Assembly (NCBI RefSeq): GCF_021919125.1
Contig: NZ_CP083439.1
Coordinates: 2,232,001 to 2,296,000 of the forward strand
Direction: 5' to 3'
From: Clavibacter sp. A6099
Lineage (GTDB): Bacteria > Actinomycetota > Actinomycetes > Actinomycetales > Microbacteriaceae
Length of the DNA: 64,000 nucleotides
Position 1 is the first letter of the stretch. Each line of letters begins with the position of its first letter. The position numbers were made by a program, and so were the translations under genes. Positions 51,561 to 60,078 of this stretch are shown here, piece by piece. The notes beneath the pieces were generated by a model. That model saw only the letters and a program-made list of their open reading frames with translations. It searched no databases and was not told the DNA's origin.

Positions 51561-51566
51561 CGTCTG

Positions 51567-52418
51567 ATGCGCCGCTTCCTCGGGATCGACCTCGCCTGGG
51601 CGGAGGGCACCGCGACCCGCCCGGCGCGCGAGACCGGGCTCGCGTGCGTCGACGCGGCGGGCCGCGTGCTCGACCTCACGACGGCCCGCGGGATCGACGA
51701 GGTGGTCGCCTGGGTCGCCCGCTGGCAGGGCCCCGGCGCGGTCGCCGCGGTCGACGGGCCGCTCGTCGTCGCCAACGCCACGGGCAGCCGGCTCGCGGAG
51801 AAGGAGGTCGCGTCCCGCTACGGCCGCCTCGGGATCTCGGCCTACCCTTCGAACCAGGGCCTCCCCGCGCAGGGCGCCGTCGCGCTGCGGCGGCGGCTGG
51901 AGGACGCGGGCTGGGCGTACGACGACGGATCCGGTGCCGCGCGCGACGCCGACGCGCGCACGATGATCGAGTGCTACCCGTACACGACGCTGGTCGGCGC
52001 GCCCGAGCTCGGGTTTGCGGGTCTCAAGCCCCGGTACAAGCGCCTCGCCCCGCTGCTCGCGACGGCCGAGCGCCGACCCCATCGCGCGGCCGAGTTCCGC
52101 GTGGTGCTCGACGCGGTCGCGGGGCTCGCGCACGCGGATCCGCCGCTCGACGTGTCGACGCATCCGCGCGCGGCCGCGCTCGTCGCCGACGGCCCGGCGA
52201 TCGTGGAGCGGCGGCACAAGCACCTCGAGGACCTGCTCGACGGCCTCATCTGCGCGTGGACCGCCGCGTACTGGGCGCGCCACGGGCGCGCGCGGTCGCA
52301 GGTGCTCGGGGCGACGGACCCCGTGGTCGACGCGCTCGGGCGGCGCGGCACGATCATCGCGCCGGCCCGGCCGCACCAGCGCGCCCCCGGCGATCCGCTG
52401 CACGCGCCCGAGGCGTGA
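51567..52418 (+). CDS. DUF429 domain-containing protein
   Basis: 283 residues. N-terminal FLGIDLAWAEGTATRPARETGLACVD resembles the first strands of RNase H-like folds (GIDxA...). VAAVDGPLVV, YPSNQGLPAQGAVALRRRL, ARTMIECYPYTTLVG and HKHLEDLLDGLICAWTAAY are conserved DUF429 blocks; the acidic residues could form a metal site. Biochemical role unknown. Its stop codon lies inside a 14-bp tandem duplication. Confidence 0.85.
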   Translation: MRRFLGIDLAWAEGTATRPARETGLACVDAAGRVLDLTTARGIDEVVAWVARWQGPGAVAAVDGPLVVANATGSRLAEKEVASRYGRLGISAYPSNQGLPAQGAVALRRRLEDAGWAYDDGSGAARDADARTMIECYPYTTLVGAPELGFAGLKPRYKRLAPLLATAERRPHRAAEFRVVLDAVAGLAHADPPLDVSTHPRAAALVADGPAIVERRHKHLEDLLDGLICAWTAAYWARHGRARSQVLGATDPVVDALGRRGTIIAPARPHQRAPGDPLHAPEA

Positions 52419-52447
52419 CCACGGAGGCGTGACCACGGAGGCGCGAC
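52410..52447. repeat. 14-bp tandem duplication spanning a stop codon
   Basis: GAGGCGTGACCACG at 52410-52423 and again at 52424-52437, perfect, with a partial third unit GAGGCGCGAC to 52447. The first copy holds the last codons and TGA of the DUF429 gene. Confidence 0.95.
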
Positions 52448-52453
52448 GGCGGG

Positions 52454-53200
52454 TCAGCCCCGGCGGAGCCCGAAGCGCAGCTGCAGCACGAGCAGCAGGT
52501 TCTTCACGAGCGTGTCGCTCGGGATCTTGGACTCGCCCTCGGTGCGGTCCATGAACACGATCGCCACCTCGGTGGGACGCTTCGCGAGCTTCAGCGCGCG
52601 CTGCTTCATCTCGATCTGGAAGCCGTAGCCCGTCGTCGTGATGGTGGACGGCGTGATCCGCCGCAGCAGCTCCGTCTCGTAGAGGTTGAAGCCGCCGGTG
52701 TAGTCGGTGATCCGCGAGCCGAGGAACAGGCGCGTGTAGAGGTTGCCGCCGACGCTCAGGAACCGGCGCTTGAGGTTCCAGTCGGGCGTCGCCCCGCCCC
52801 GGATGTAGCGCGAGGCGACCACGAGGTCGGCACCGCCGCGCACCCGGCGCAGCATCTCCGTGATGTAGGCGGGGTCGTGCGAGAGGTCGGCGTCCATCTG
52901 CAGGATGTGGGTGGGCGGCTCGTCGGACCCGAGCAGCTTCTCGAATGCCCAGATGTACGCGGCGCCGAGGCCGGCCTTCTCCGCGCGGGTCTCGACGCGC
53001 ACCCGGAAGGTGTCGGTCTCGACGCTCGGCGCGATCGATCGGACGAGGTCCGCGGTGCCGTCCGGCGAGGAGTCGTCGACGATCATGGCCGTGATCCGGA
53101 AGTCGGTGTCCTCCGCCGCCATGGCCGCGAGGCGGGGCAGCAGCTCCCCGACGTTGCGCGCCTCCTCGTAGGTGGGGATCACGATCGTGAGACTGCTCAA
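52454..53200 (-). CDS. Polyprenol-phosphate mannosyltransferase (GT2, Ppm1/DPM1-like)
   Basis: Glycosyltransferase moving mannose from GDP-mannose to polyprenol phosphate; 248 residues without membrane helices. GT2 landmarks: IVIPTYEEARNV, MIVDDSSPDGTADLV, DxD-type HILQMDADLSHDP, and GYGFQIEMK with the acceptor-side acidic residue. Product would feed lipoarabinomannan-like glycans or protein mannosylation. The only start I find is TTG 53200 (LSSLTIVIP), behind GGAGACGGAACC. Divergent from gtrA-like gene. Confidence 0.9.
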   Translation of the reverse strand: MSSLTIVIPTYEEARNVGELLPRLAAMAAEDTDFRITAMIVDDSSPDGTADLVRSIAPSVETDTFRVRVETRAEKAGLGAAYIWAFEKLLGSDEPPTHILQMDADLSHDPAYITEMLRRVRGGADLVVASRYIRGGATPDWNLKRRFLSVGGNLYTRLFLGSRITDYTGGFNLYETELLRRITPSTITTTGYGFQIEMKQRALKLAKRPTEVAIVFMDRTEGESKIPSDTLVKNLLLVLQLRFGLRRG

Positions 53201-53252
53201 GCTGGTGGTTCCGTCTCCGAATCGGGGGATGACCCGGATCCGGGCCTCGTCG

Positions 53253-53258
53253 AGTCTA
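53253..53258 (-). promoter_or_regulatory. Putative -10 element (TAGACT) for the mannosyltransferase
   Basis: TAGACT 52 bases before TTG 53200. Confidence 0.4.
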
Positions 53259-53310
53259 GCCAGCGACCGCCGGTCGGACAGCGCGGGAGGGCCGTCGCCC
53301 GTTATCTCCT

Positions 53311-53319
53311 TGTTACACT
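53311..53319 (+). promoter_or_regulatory. Putative extended -10 (TGT-TACACT) for the GtrA gene
   Basis: TGN-TACACT with hexamer at 53314-53319, 70 bases before GTG 53390, in an A/T-richer patch. No -35 match. Confidence 0.4.
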
Positions 53320-53389
53320 TCGGGTGGCCCGGCGTCCTGACGCCGTCCGCACCCGCCGAACCGTCCGGCGACCGCCCGGGAGGATCAGC

Positions 53390-53911
53390 GTGACCAGACT
53401 CCTCGCCGACCGCCGCGTCCGCTTCCTCATCGCCGGGCTCCTCAACACGGCCCTCGACTTCGTCCTGCTCAACGCCCTGATCCTCGCGGCGCACATGCCC
53501 GTGATCGCCGCGAACCTGATCTCGGTCACGGTCGGCATCACGATCTCGTACTTCCTCAACCACTTCTTCGTCTTCCGCCACGGCGAGGCGGTGACGATCG
53601 GCCGGTTCCTCAAGTTCTTCGCGGTCACCGGCTTCAGCTCGCTGCTGCTGCAGAGCGGCGTCATCTGGCTCTTCGAGCGCGGGTTCGACACGACCTTCGG
53701 CCGCTCGCTCCTGATGTTCGGCACGAGCGCGGAGCAGGAGTTCCTCGAGATCAACATCGCGAAGGCGACCGCGGTGCTCATCGGCCTCGTGTGGAACTTC
53801 ACGCTGTACCGGCTCGTGGTGTTCCGGACGCCGACGCCGGTCGCCGAGGCCGGCGTCGACGCGGCGACCGACGCCTCCCCCGCCGTCCGCCAGGCCGCGT
53901 CCGCCGACTGA
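53390..53911 (+). CDS. GtrA family membrane protein
   Basis: 173-residue four-helix GtrA-like protein. Conserved RFLIAGLLNTALDFVLLNALI and ISYFLNHFFVFRHGE, then RFLKFFAVTGFSSLLLQSG and a last helix with GLVWNFTLYRLVVFR. Such proteins are thought to flip or carry polyprenol-linked sugars. Lying head to head with a polyprenol-phosphate mannosyltransferase, it may translocate that product (inference from context). GTG 53390 has GGGAGGATC as ribosome site. Ala/Thr-rich cytoplasmic tail. Confidence 0.92.
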   Translation: MTRLLADRRVRFLIAGLLNTALDFVLLNALILAAHMPVIAANLISVTVGITISYFLNHFFVFRHGEAVTIGRFLKFFAVTGFSSLLLQSGVIWLFERGFDTTFGRSLLMFGTSAEQEFLEINIAKATAVLIGLVWNFTLYRLVVFRTPTPVAEAGVDAATDASPAVRQAASAD

Positions 53912-53929
53912 GCCCGCCCGGGCCGCCGA

Positions 53930-55207
53930 CTAGAGCAGCTTCCCGACCTCCGTCACGAGCTGCTGCACGCCGAGCACCACGAAGAGCAGCGCTGAGAGGC
54001 CCATCACGGTGTTGCTGAGGGGCCGGTTCCGCCACGCCCGCGGCGTGCGGTCGGTGTTGAGCAGCACCAGCAGCGTGATCGCGAGGAACGGCATGAACAG
54101 GGCGCCGAGCACGCCGTACGCGATGATCAGGCCGATCGGCTGGTCGAGGAACAGCAGGCCGATGGGCGGGATCGTCAGCCAGAGGATGAACGCCCGGTAG
54201 TAGCTGCCGCCGAGGCGACGGCGCGGGTCCTCGACGTCGAGGCCGCGGACGGTGCCGAGGAAGTCGGCGAACATGAGCGAGACGCCGTTCCAGACGCCGA
54301 GGATCGACGAGAACGACGTGGCGAAGAAGCCGAGCAGGAAGAACCACGTCATGAAGGCGCCGTAGCGCTCCCCCAGCACGTCGGCGAGCTGCACGAGGCC
54401 GCCCTCGCCGTCGGCCAGGGCGATGTCGGCGGAGTACAGCAGCTCCGCGCCGACCACGAGCATCGAGAGCACGAAGATCCCGCTCATCACGTAGGCGACG
54501 GAGTTGTCGATGCGCATGACCTTCATCCAGCGGGGCGCGACCCAGCCCTTCTCCCGCAGCCAGTAGCCGTAGGCGGCGAGCGTGATGGTGCCGCCGACGC
54601 CGCCCGCGATGCTCAGCGCGACGACGAGGCCGCCCTCGGGGATCGTGGGGACGAGGCCCGTGAGGAGCGCGGGCACGTTCGGCACGGTGACGATCGCGGC
54701 GCCCACGACGGTCACGAACATGAGGCCGACGAACACCGCGATGATCTTCTCGAACGCGGAGTACCGGCCGAACCAGACCACGACGGCGCCCACGATGCCG
54801 CACGCGATGGCGAACACCTTGAGGTCCACGCCCGGGAAGAGCGCCGCCAGCGGGAGCGCCGAGGAGCTCATCGCGGCCGCGCCGTAGACGAGGCCCCAGA
54901 TGAGGATGTACGGGCCGAAGTACCACGTGGTCCAGCGGCCGACGGTGCGCCAGCCCTCGAAGATGGTCCTCCCCGTCGCGAGCGAGTACCGGCCGGCGCC
55001 CTCCACCAGGAAGATCTTGATGATCACGCCGAGGACGGCCGCCCACAGCAGCGCGTAGCCGAAGCGGGATCCGGCCACCAGGGTCGCCACGAGATCGCCC
55101 GCCCCGATGCCCGTGGCGGCCACCACGAGGCCGGGGCCGACGATGCGCCAGCGCTTGGCCGACTCCTGGGGTCCGCGGACGTCGCCGCGCGTGTCGAGGT
55201 CGGTCAT
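53930..55207 (-). CDS. NRAMP-like transporter lacking the canonical metal-binding motifs
   Basis: 425-residue protein with about 11 helices. Overall fit to NRAMP is good: first helix GPGLVVAATGIGAGDLVATLVAGSRFGYALLW, then EGAGRYSLATGRTIFEGW and ATSFSSILGVWNGVSLMFADF. However, the helix 1 DPGN motif reads GAGD, and helix 6, normally with MPH, reads GGVGGTITLAAYGYWLREKG. The Asp, Asn and Met that bind Mn/Fe are thus absent. Substrate may be another metal or an organic cation. ATG 55207 follows GGGAG; TAAGGT lies 39 bases upstream. Confidence 0.85.
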   Translation of the reverse strand: MTDLDTRGDVRGPQESAKRWRIVGPGLVVAATGIGAGDLVATLVAGSRFGYALLWAAVLGVIIKIFLVEGAGRYSLATGRTIFEGWRTVGRWTTWYFGPYILIWGLVYGAAAMSSSALPLAALFPGVDLKVFAIACGIVGAVVVWFGRYSAFEKIIAVFVGLMFVTVVGAAIVTVPNVPALLTGLVPTIPEGGLVVALSIAGGVGGTITLAAYGYWLREKGWVAPRWMKVMRIDNSVAYVMSGIFVLSMLVVGAELLYSADIALADGEGGLVQLADVLGERYGAFMTWFFLLGFFATSFSSILGVWNGVSLMFADFLGTVRGLDVEDPRRRLGGSYYRAFILWLTIPPIGLLFLDQPIGLIIAYGVLGALFMPFLAITLLVLLNTDRTPRAWRNRPLSNTVMGLSALLFVVLGVQQLVTEVGKLL

Positions 55208-55246
55208 GTCGGGCTCCCGTGCGTCATCGAATGGGGGTCCCGTCCC

Positions 55247-55252
55247 ACCTTA
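55247..55252 (-). promoter_or_regulatory. Putative -10 element (TAAGGT) for the NRAMP-like gene
   Basis: TAAGGT 39 bases before ATG 55207, in the 55-base gap after the purine permease gene. Confidence 0.35.
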
Positions 55253-55262
55253 CGCACGGGGA

Positions 55263-56738
55263 TCAGACGCCGAGCAGCTGCTCGATCGGCCCGCGGGCGA
55301 AGAAGATCAGGAACCCCGCGGAGACGACCCAGAGCAGCGGCGAGACCTCGCGCACGCGGCCCGAGAAGGAGCGCACGAGCACCCAGGAGAGGAAGCCGAC
55401 GCCGATGCCGTTGGCGATCGAGTAGGTGAGCGGCATGACGAGGACGGTGAGGAACACGGGCAGCGCGACCGAGAAGTCGGTCCACACGATGTCGCGGATC
55501 TGGGACGCCATGAGCGTGCCGACGATGACCAGCGCGGCGGCCGCGACCTCGAGCGGCACGACCTGCGTGAGCGGCGTGAAGAACATCGCGAGGAGGAACA
55601 GCACGCCCGTGACCATCGAGGCGAGGCCCGTGCGGGCGCCCTCGCCGATGCCGGACGCCGACTCGATGAACACCGTGTTCGACGAGCTCGAGGTGGCGCC
55701 GCCCGCGACCGCGCCGAAGCCCTCGACGACGAGCGCGCCCTTGAGGCGGGGGAAGTCGCCGCGCTCGTCGGAGAGGTCGGCCGCCTTGGCGAGGCCCGTC
55801 ATGGTGCCCATGGCGTCGAAGAAGTTCGTGAAGACCAGCGTGAAGACGAGCATCAGGCTGGAGATGATCCCTATGCGGCCGAACGCGCCGAAGTCGAACG
55901 CGCCGACGAGGCCGAGGTCCGGCAGCGCGACCGGGGTGCCGGGCAGCACGGGCGCGTTGAGGTTCCAGCCGGTGGCGCCCGAGGTGTTCGACGGGCCGAT
56001 GTGGAAGACCTGCTCCACGACGATGGCGATGAGCGTGGTCGCGACGATGCCGATGAGGAGCGCGCCCGGCACGCGGCGGGCCATGAGCACGCCCATGATC
56101 ACGAGGCCGAGGATGAAGACGACGGTCGGCAGCGACGCGATGGAGCCGTCGATGCCGAGCGCGAGAGGCGAGGCCGGGACGCCCGTGCCGCGCACGAAGC
56201 CGGAGTCGACGAAGCCGATGAACGCGATGAACAGGCCGATGCCCACCGTGATGGCGGTCTTCAGCTCGCGCGGGACGGCCCGGAAGATCAGGGTGCGGAG
56301 GCCCGTGGTGGCGAGCAGCACGATGACGAGGCCGTTGATGACCACGAGGCCCATCGCCTCCGGCCAGGTGACCTCCCCGACCACGCTGACCGCGAGGAAG
56401 GAGTTGATGCCGAGGCCCGCGGCGAACGCGAACGGGAGGCGCGCGACGAGGCCGAACAGGATCGTCATCACGCCCGCGGTGAGGGCCGTCGCGGCGCCCA
56501 CCTGCGAGGCGCGCAGCCAGTTGCCCTCGACGTCGAGCGTGGCCGCGTCCGCGCTGAAGCCGCCGAGGATCAGCGGGTTGAGCACGACGATGTACGCCAT
56601 GGTCACGAAGGTGAGGACGCCGCCGCGGACCTCGCGCGCGTACGTGGATCCGCGCTTCGTGATCTCGAAGAACCGGTCGAGCGCGCCGCGCCCTCCTCGG
56701 GTCTCGGGGTCAGGGGACGACGTGCGCGCTTCGGTCAT
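55263..56738 (-). CDS. NCS2 family purine permease (AzgA-like)
   Basis: 491-residue nucleobase:proton symporter with about 13 helices. AzgA-group landmarks: RFFEITKRGSTYAREVRGGVLTFVTMAYIVVLNPLILG at the N-terminus, AFAAGLGINSFLAVSV and the helix-10 segment SSSNTVFIESASGIGEGARTGLAS. Transports adenine, guanine or hypoxanthine by family analogy; a link with apt at 28 kb is functional only. TAGGCT lies 73 bases upstream; that leader holds no purine-riboswitch signature I can recognise. Confidence 0.92.
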   Translation of the reverse strand: MTEARTSSPDPETRGGRGALDRFFEITKRGSTYAREVRGGVLTFVTMAYIVVLNPLILGGFSADAATLDVEGNWLRASQVGAATALTAGVMTILFGLVARLPFAFAAGLGINSFLAVSVVGEVTWPEAMGLVVINGLVIVLLATTGLRTLIFRAVPRELKTAITVGIGLFIAFIGFVDSGFVRGTGVPASPLALGIDGSIASLPTVVFILGLVIMGVLMARRVPGALLIGIVATTLIAIVVEQVFHIGPSNTSGATGWNLNAPVLPGTPVALPDLGLVGAFDFGAFGRIGIISSLMLVFTLVFTNFFDAMGTMTGLAKAADLSDERGDFPRLKGALVVEGFGAVAGGATSSSSNTVFIESASGIGEGARTGLASMVTGVLFLLAMFFTPLTQVVPLEVAAAALVIVGTLMASQIRDIVWTDFSVALPVFLTVLVMPLTYSIANGIGVGFLSWVLVRSFSGRVREVSPLLWVVSAGFLIFFARGPIEQLLGV

Positions 56739-56811
56739 GGGCTTCTTCCGCGATGGGTCGGGTCGGGCGACGGGGAGGGGAGGAGCCGACGACCTTGTCG
56801 GGACGGGTTCG

Positions 56812-56817
56812 AGCCTA
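56812..56817 (-). promoter_or_regulatory. Putative -10 element (TAGGCT) for the purine permease
   Basis: TAGGCT 73 bases before ATG 56738. Confidence 0.45.
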
Positions 56818-56864
56818 GGGCCGGGCGCGCGGCCGGGACCAGCCCTGGCCGCGACGCCCGCCGC

Positions 56865-57116
56865 TCAGGAGTGCAGGGCCGGGATGATCAGGTACACGCC
56901 GTAGAGCACGGCGAGGCCGCTGAGGGCGAAGCAGACGTAGCCGCCCACGGTCGCGGCCTGCGGGCGGATGCCCGTCACCGAGACCTTGTCGCCCTCGTCG
57001 TCGTACTCGGTGCCGACCGCCAGCAGCCGGACGCCGAGCGAGAACAGGCACACCACCGCGACGGCGCCCACGAGGGCCGCCACGGCGACGACGACGAACG
57101 CGCTCCAGTCGATCAT
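56865..57116 (-). CDS. Small membrane protein coupled to the phosphate transporter
   Basis: 83 residues with two membrane helices (about 7-32 and 55-78) and an acidic loop YDDEGDKVS between them. ATG 57116 overlaps the PiT stop (ATGA). A small two-helix protein directly after pit recurs in actinobacteria; it may assist PiT, but no function is known. Confidence 0.75.
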   Translation of the reverse strand: MIDWSAFVVVAVAALVGAVAVVCLFSLGVRLLAVGTEYDDEGDKVSVTGIRPQAATVGGYVCFALSGLAVLYGVYLIIPALHS

Positions 57117-58294
57117 GCGGCCTCCCTGGCCTTCCGGGCGGCCTTGGTGGCCTTGCGTCCGCGCACCGCGAATCCGGCGGCGTCGACCTCGACGATGGCG
57201 TTGCGGGCATCGACCGCGTTCCGGCGCGAGCGCCGGAAGATCCAGACGATGACCGCGACTCCGACGACCGCGTCGATGACGAAGCCGACCGTGCCGGTGC
57301 TCGCGATGAACGCGGCGACGGCGCCCACGACGGCGGCCGACGGCAGCGTGAGCAGCCAGCCGAGCGCGATCTTGCCCACCGTGTTCCAGCGGACGGACGC
57401 GCCGCGGCGGCCGAGGCCCGAGCCGATGACGGATCCGGACGCGACCTGCGTGGTCGAGAGCGCGAAGCCGAGGTGGCTGGACGCGAGGATGGTGGCCGCG
57501 GTCGACGCCTCGGCGCTGAAGCCCTGCGCGGGCTTGACCTCGGTGAGGCCGGATCCCATCGTGCGGATGATGCGCCAGCCGCCCATGTAGGTGCCGAGCG
57601 CGATGGCGACGGCGCAGACCGCGATGACCCAGAACTCGGGGCCGGAGCCCGCCGCCTGGAAGCCGCCCGCGATGAGCGTGAGGGTGATGATGCCCATGGT
57701 CTTCTGCGCGTCGTTGGTGCCGTGCGCGAGGGCCACGAGCGACGACGTGAAGATCTGGCCGTAGCGGAAGCCGCCGCGCTCGTTCGGGCCGCTCGAGCGG
57801 CGCGTGATCGAGTAGGCGAGCTTCGTGGTCGCGTACGCGATGAGGCCCGCGATGGCCGGGGCGAGGAGCGCCGGGAGGATGACCTTCGACAGCACGACGC
57901 CGAAGTCGACCGAGCCGAGCCCTGCGCCCACGACGGCCGCGCCGATGAGGCCGCCGAACAGCGCGTGGCTGGAGCTCGACGGGAGGCCGCGGAGCCAGGT
58001 GACGAGGTTCCAGACGATGGCGCCCATGAGGCCCGCGAAGATCATGGTCGGCGTGATCTGCACGCCGCCGTCGCCCTCGCGGATGATGCCGCCGGAGACG
58101 GTCTTGGCGACCTCGGTGCTGAGGAACGCGCCGACGAGGTTGAGGACCGCGGCGATCGCGACGGCCACCCGCGGCTTCAGCGCACCCGTCGCGATGGGGG
58201 TGGCCATCGCGTTCGCCGTGTCGTGGAAGCCGTTGGTGAAGTCGAAGAACAGGGCCAGGGCTATGACCAGGACGACGATGAGGGTGAGATCCAC
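57113..58294 (-). CDS. pit: PiT family inorganic phosphate transporter
   Basis: 393-residue low-affinity phosphate (metal-phosphate):proton symporter with about 10 helices. Both inverted-repeat signatures are present: FDFTNGFHDTANAMATPIATGAL at the start and SLVALAHGTNDAQKTMGIITL in the second half. GTG 58294 (VDLTLIVVLVIAL) follows GAGGG; the frame extends to 58345, but those residues are not hydrophobic. C-terminal basic tail. TAGGAT lies 34 bases upstream. Confidence 0.95.
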   Translation of the reverse strand: MDLTLIVVLVIALALFFDFTNGFHDTANAMATPIATGALKPRVAVAIAAVLNLVGAFLSTEVAKTVSGGIIREGDGGVQITPTMIFAGLMGAIVWNLVTWLRGLPSSSSHALFGGLIGAAVVGAGLGSVDFGVVLSKVILPALLAPAIAGLIAYATTKLAYSITRRSSGPNERGGFRYGQIFTSSLVALAHGTNDAQKTMGIITLTLIAGGFQAAGSGPEFWVIAVCAVAIALGTYMGGWRIIRTMGSGLTEVKPAQGFSAEASTAATILASSHLGFALSTTQVASGSVIGSGLGRRGASVRWNTVGKIALGWLLTLPSAAVVGAVAAFIASTGTVGFVIDAVVGVAVIVWIFRRSRRNAVDARNAIVEVDAAGFAVRGRKATKAARKAREAA

Positions 58295-58328
58295 TACCGG
58301 ATCCCTCGAGCGGATGTCACAGTCGTCG

Positions 58329-58334
58329 ATCCTA
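58329..58334 (-). promoter_or_regulatory. Putative -10 element (TAGGAT) for pit
   Basis: TAGGAT 34 bases before GTG 58294. Confidence 0.45.
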
Positions 58335-58420
58335 ACGGCTTGCATACGCCGGGCCCGAACGGGCGACCGGCGGATGGCGGTCAGGTGAAGATCTCGCGCC
58401 GGCCGGCCGAGGCGGTCGGC

Positions 58421-60055
58421 TCAGATGTGCGGTACGAAGTCGCGCCAGGCGACGCGGCGGTCGGCGTGCGGGTCGTGCTCGATGCGGTCGACCACGTCGA
58501 AGACGAGGGTCGCCCGCTCCCCCGATGCCCCCGCGTCCGACGCACCGGTGCCCGGAGCCTCGTCGGCGCCGCCCACGTAGGGCGGCCAGGACTCGTCGAC
58601 GGTGCCGTCCTGCGCGAAGCGGAGCCACGCGATGCGCATCCGCTCGCCCGCCGCGACGAACGCGCGCCGGCCGCCGAGCAGCGTCATGCCGCGGCCGAGC
58701 ATCGAGTCCATGCGGTCGAACAGGGCGAACAGCTCGAGGCCGTGCGTGGCGTCGAGGCCCATGAGGTGCACGAGGCGCGGGGCGATGTCGAAGCGGTAGA
58801 AGTGCACGGGCGCGTAGCGGGCATGGCGCTCGGCGACCTTGATCGACGGGAACCAGAAGGCGTAGTCGCCGCCGAAGTCGAGCGCGGCCCGGCGCTTGGG
58901 CAGGCCGGGGTAGAGCGCGGCGAGCTCCTCGCGGTGGGCCTCGTCGGTCTTCGCGAACACCGCCTCGATGCGGGGCGGCGTGGTCGCGAGGATGTCGAGC
59001 CGGCCCGTGAACAGGGATCCCTCGCGCTCGTTGGTGCCGATGATGAGCGGCACCCGGGCCGCGCGGCCGTGCTTGAACGCGTCGAGCGGGCGCTCCGGCA
59101 GCACGTCGCCGTCGATGACGGGGCTGAACGTGATGGTCCCCGGCTCCTCGTCGGGCGTCCGCACCATCAGCTCGTTGGCCGTCGCGGCGAGGGTGGATGC
59201 GCTCGCGGCCGTGAGCAGCCGGACGGCCTCTGCATCGTCGGGCGCGCGGCCCGCCCGACCCGCGAGGAGGTCCACGAACTCCCCGGCCCACCGCGCGGTC
59301 TGCTCTGCCGGGTAGACGGCGTTCGTCGGCGAGCTCTGCGCGATGGCGCGCGCGAACAGCCCGTGCGCCGACGGCACCGCCATGAGGGTCGTGACGGCGT
59401 TGCCGCCCGCGGACTCGCCGAAGACCGTGACGTTGTCGGGATCCCCGCCGAACTCGCGGATGTTGTCGCGCACCCACTGCAGCGCCTGCACCTGGTCGCG
59501 CAAGCCGAGGTTCGACTCGATGGGCCGCTCGGGCGTCGAGTACCGGCTGAAGTCGAGGTAGCCGAGCGCGCCGAGCCGGTAGTTGAAGCTCACGTAGACG
59601 ATGCCGCCCTGGCGGACGAGGCCCTCGCCCTGCACGGGGTTCTCCCGCGAGGATCCGACGACGTAGGCGCCGCCGTGGATGAAGACCATGACCGGCCGCA
59701 GCTGCGACTCGCGGTTCACGCGGGCGGCGTCGGGGCTGAGGCCTGAGGGCGCGATGACGTTGACGGTGAGGCAGTCCTCCCCCATCGGCGTGCCCTGCGG
59801 CGCGCCCATGAACGCGCCCGCGCTGACCTGCGGCGCGACCTTGCCGAAGTGCTGGGCGAAGCGCGCGCCCTGCCAGGCGACGACGGGCTGCGGCGCCCGG
59901 AAGCGGAGGTCGCCGCGGGGCGGTGCCGCGAAGGGGATGCCGCGCCATGCTTCGATCCCGCGCTCGCGCACGCCGCGGACGGTGCCGCCGGTGACCCGCA
60001 CGTCGAGCTCCGACGGGTCGTACGCCGGGGTGGGCGGATCGGCGTCGGGGGTCAC
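58421..60055 (-). CDS. Type-B carboxylesterase/lipase family protein
   Basis: 544-residue alpha/beta hydrolase. Nucleophile elbow VFGESAGGNAV, oxyanion-hole FIHGGAYVVGSS, N-terminal GIPFAAPPRGDLRFRAPQPV with EDCLTVNVIAP, all typical of the type-B family. The Glu/Asp and His of the triad lie in NEREGSLF and THGLELFALF. No signal peptide, so cytoplasmic. Substrate unknown; plant-associated relatives hydrolyse varied esters. GTG 60055 has TAAACT 7 bases upstream. The frame stays open far upstream (to 62812) only as a GC-rich shadow. Confidence 0.92.
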   Translation of the reverse strand: MTPDADPPTPAYDPSELDVRVTGGTVRGVRERGIEAWRGIPFAAPPRGDLRFRAPQPVVAWQGARFAQHFGKVAPQVSAGAFMGAPQGTPMGEDCLTVNVIAPSGLSPDAARVNRESQLRPVMVFIHGGAYVVGSSRENPVQGEGLVRQGGIVYVSFNYRLGALGYLDFSRYSTPERPIESNLGLRDQVQALQWVRDNIREFGGDPDNVTVFGESAGGNAVTTLMAVPSAHGLFARAIAQSSPTNAVYPAEQTARWAGEFVDLLAGRAGRAPDDAEAVRLLTAASASTLAATANELMVRTPDEEPGTITFSPVIDGDVLPERPLDAFKHGRAARVPLIIGTNEREGSLFTGRLDILATTPPRIEAVFAKTDEAHREELAALYPGLPKRRAALDFGGDYAFWFPSIKVAERHARYAPVHFYRFDIAPRLVHLMGLDATHGLELFALFDRMDSMLGRGMTLLGGRRAFVAAGERMRIAWLRFAQDGTVDESWPPYVGGADEAPGTGASDAGASGERATLVFDVVDRIEHDPHADRRVAWRDFVPHI

Positions 60056-60062
60056 CCGATCG

Positions 60063-60068
60063 AGTTTA
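60063..60068 (-). promoter_or_regulatory. Putative leaderless -10 (TAAACT) for the carboxylesterase
   Basis: TAAACT, 7 bases, GTG at 60055; one of the few A/T-rich spots in this region. Confidence 0.5.
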
Positions 60069-60078
60069 CGGTCCGCCC

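Noticed and set aside
56739-56864. Possible purine riboswitch before the NCS2 permease
   Set aside because: No conserved three-way-junction core visible; the region is explained by a TAGGCT promoter and the neighbouring small gene.
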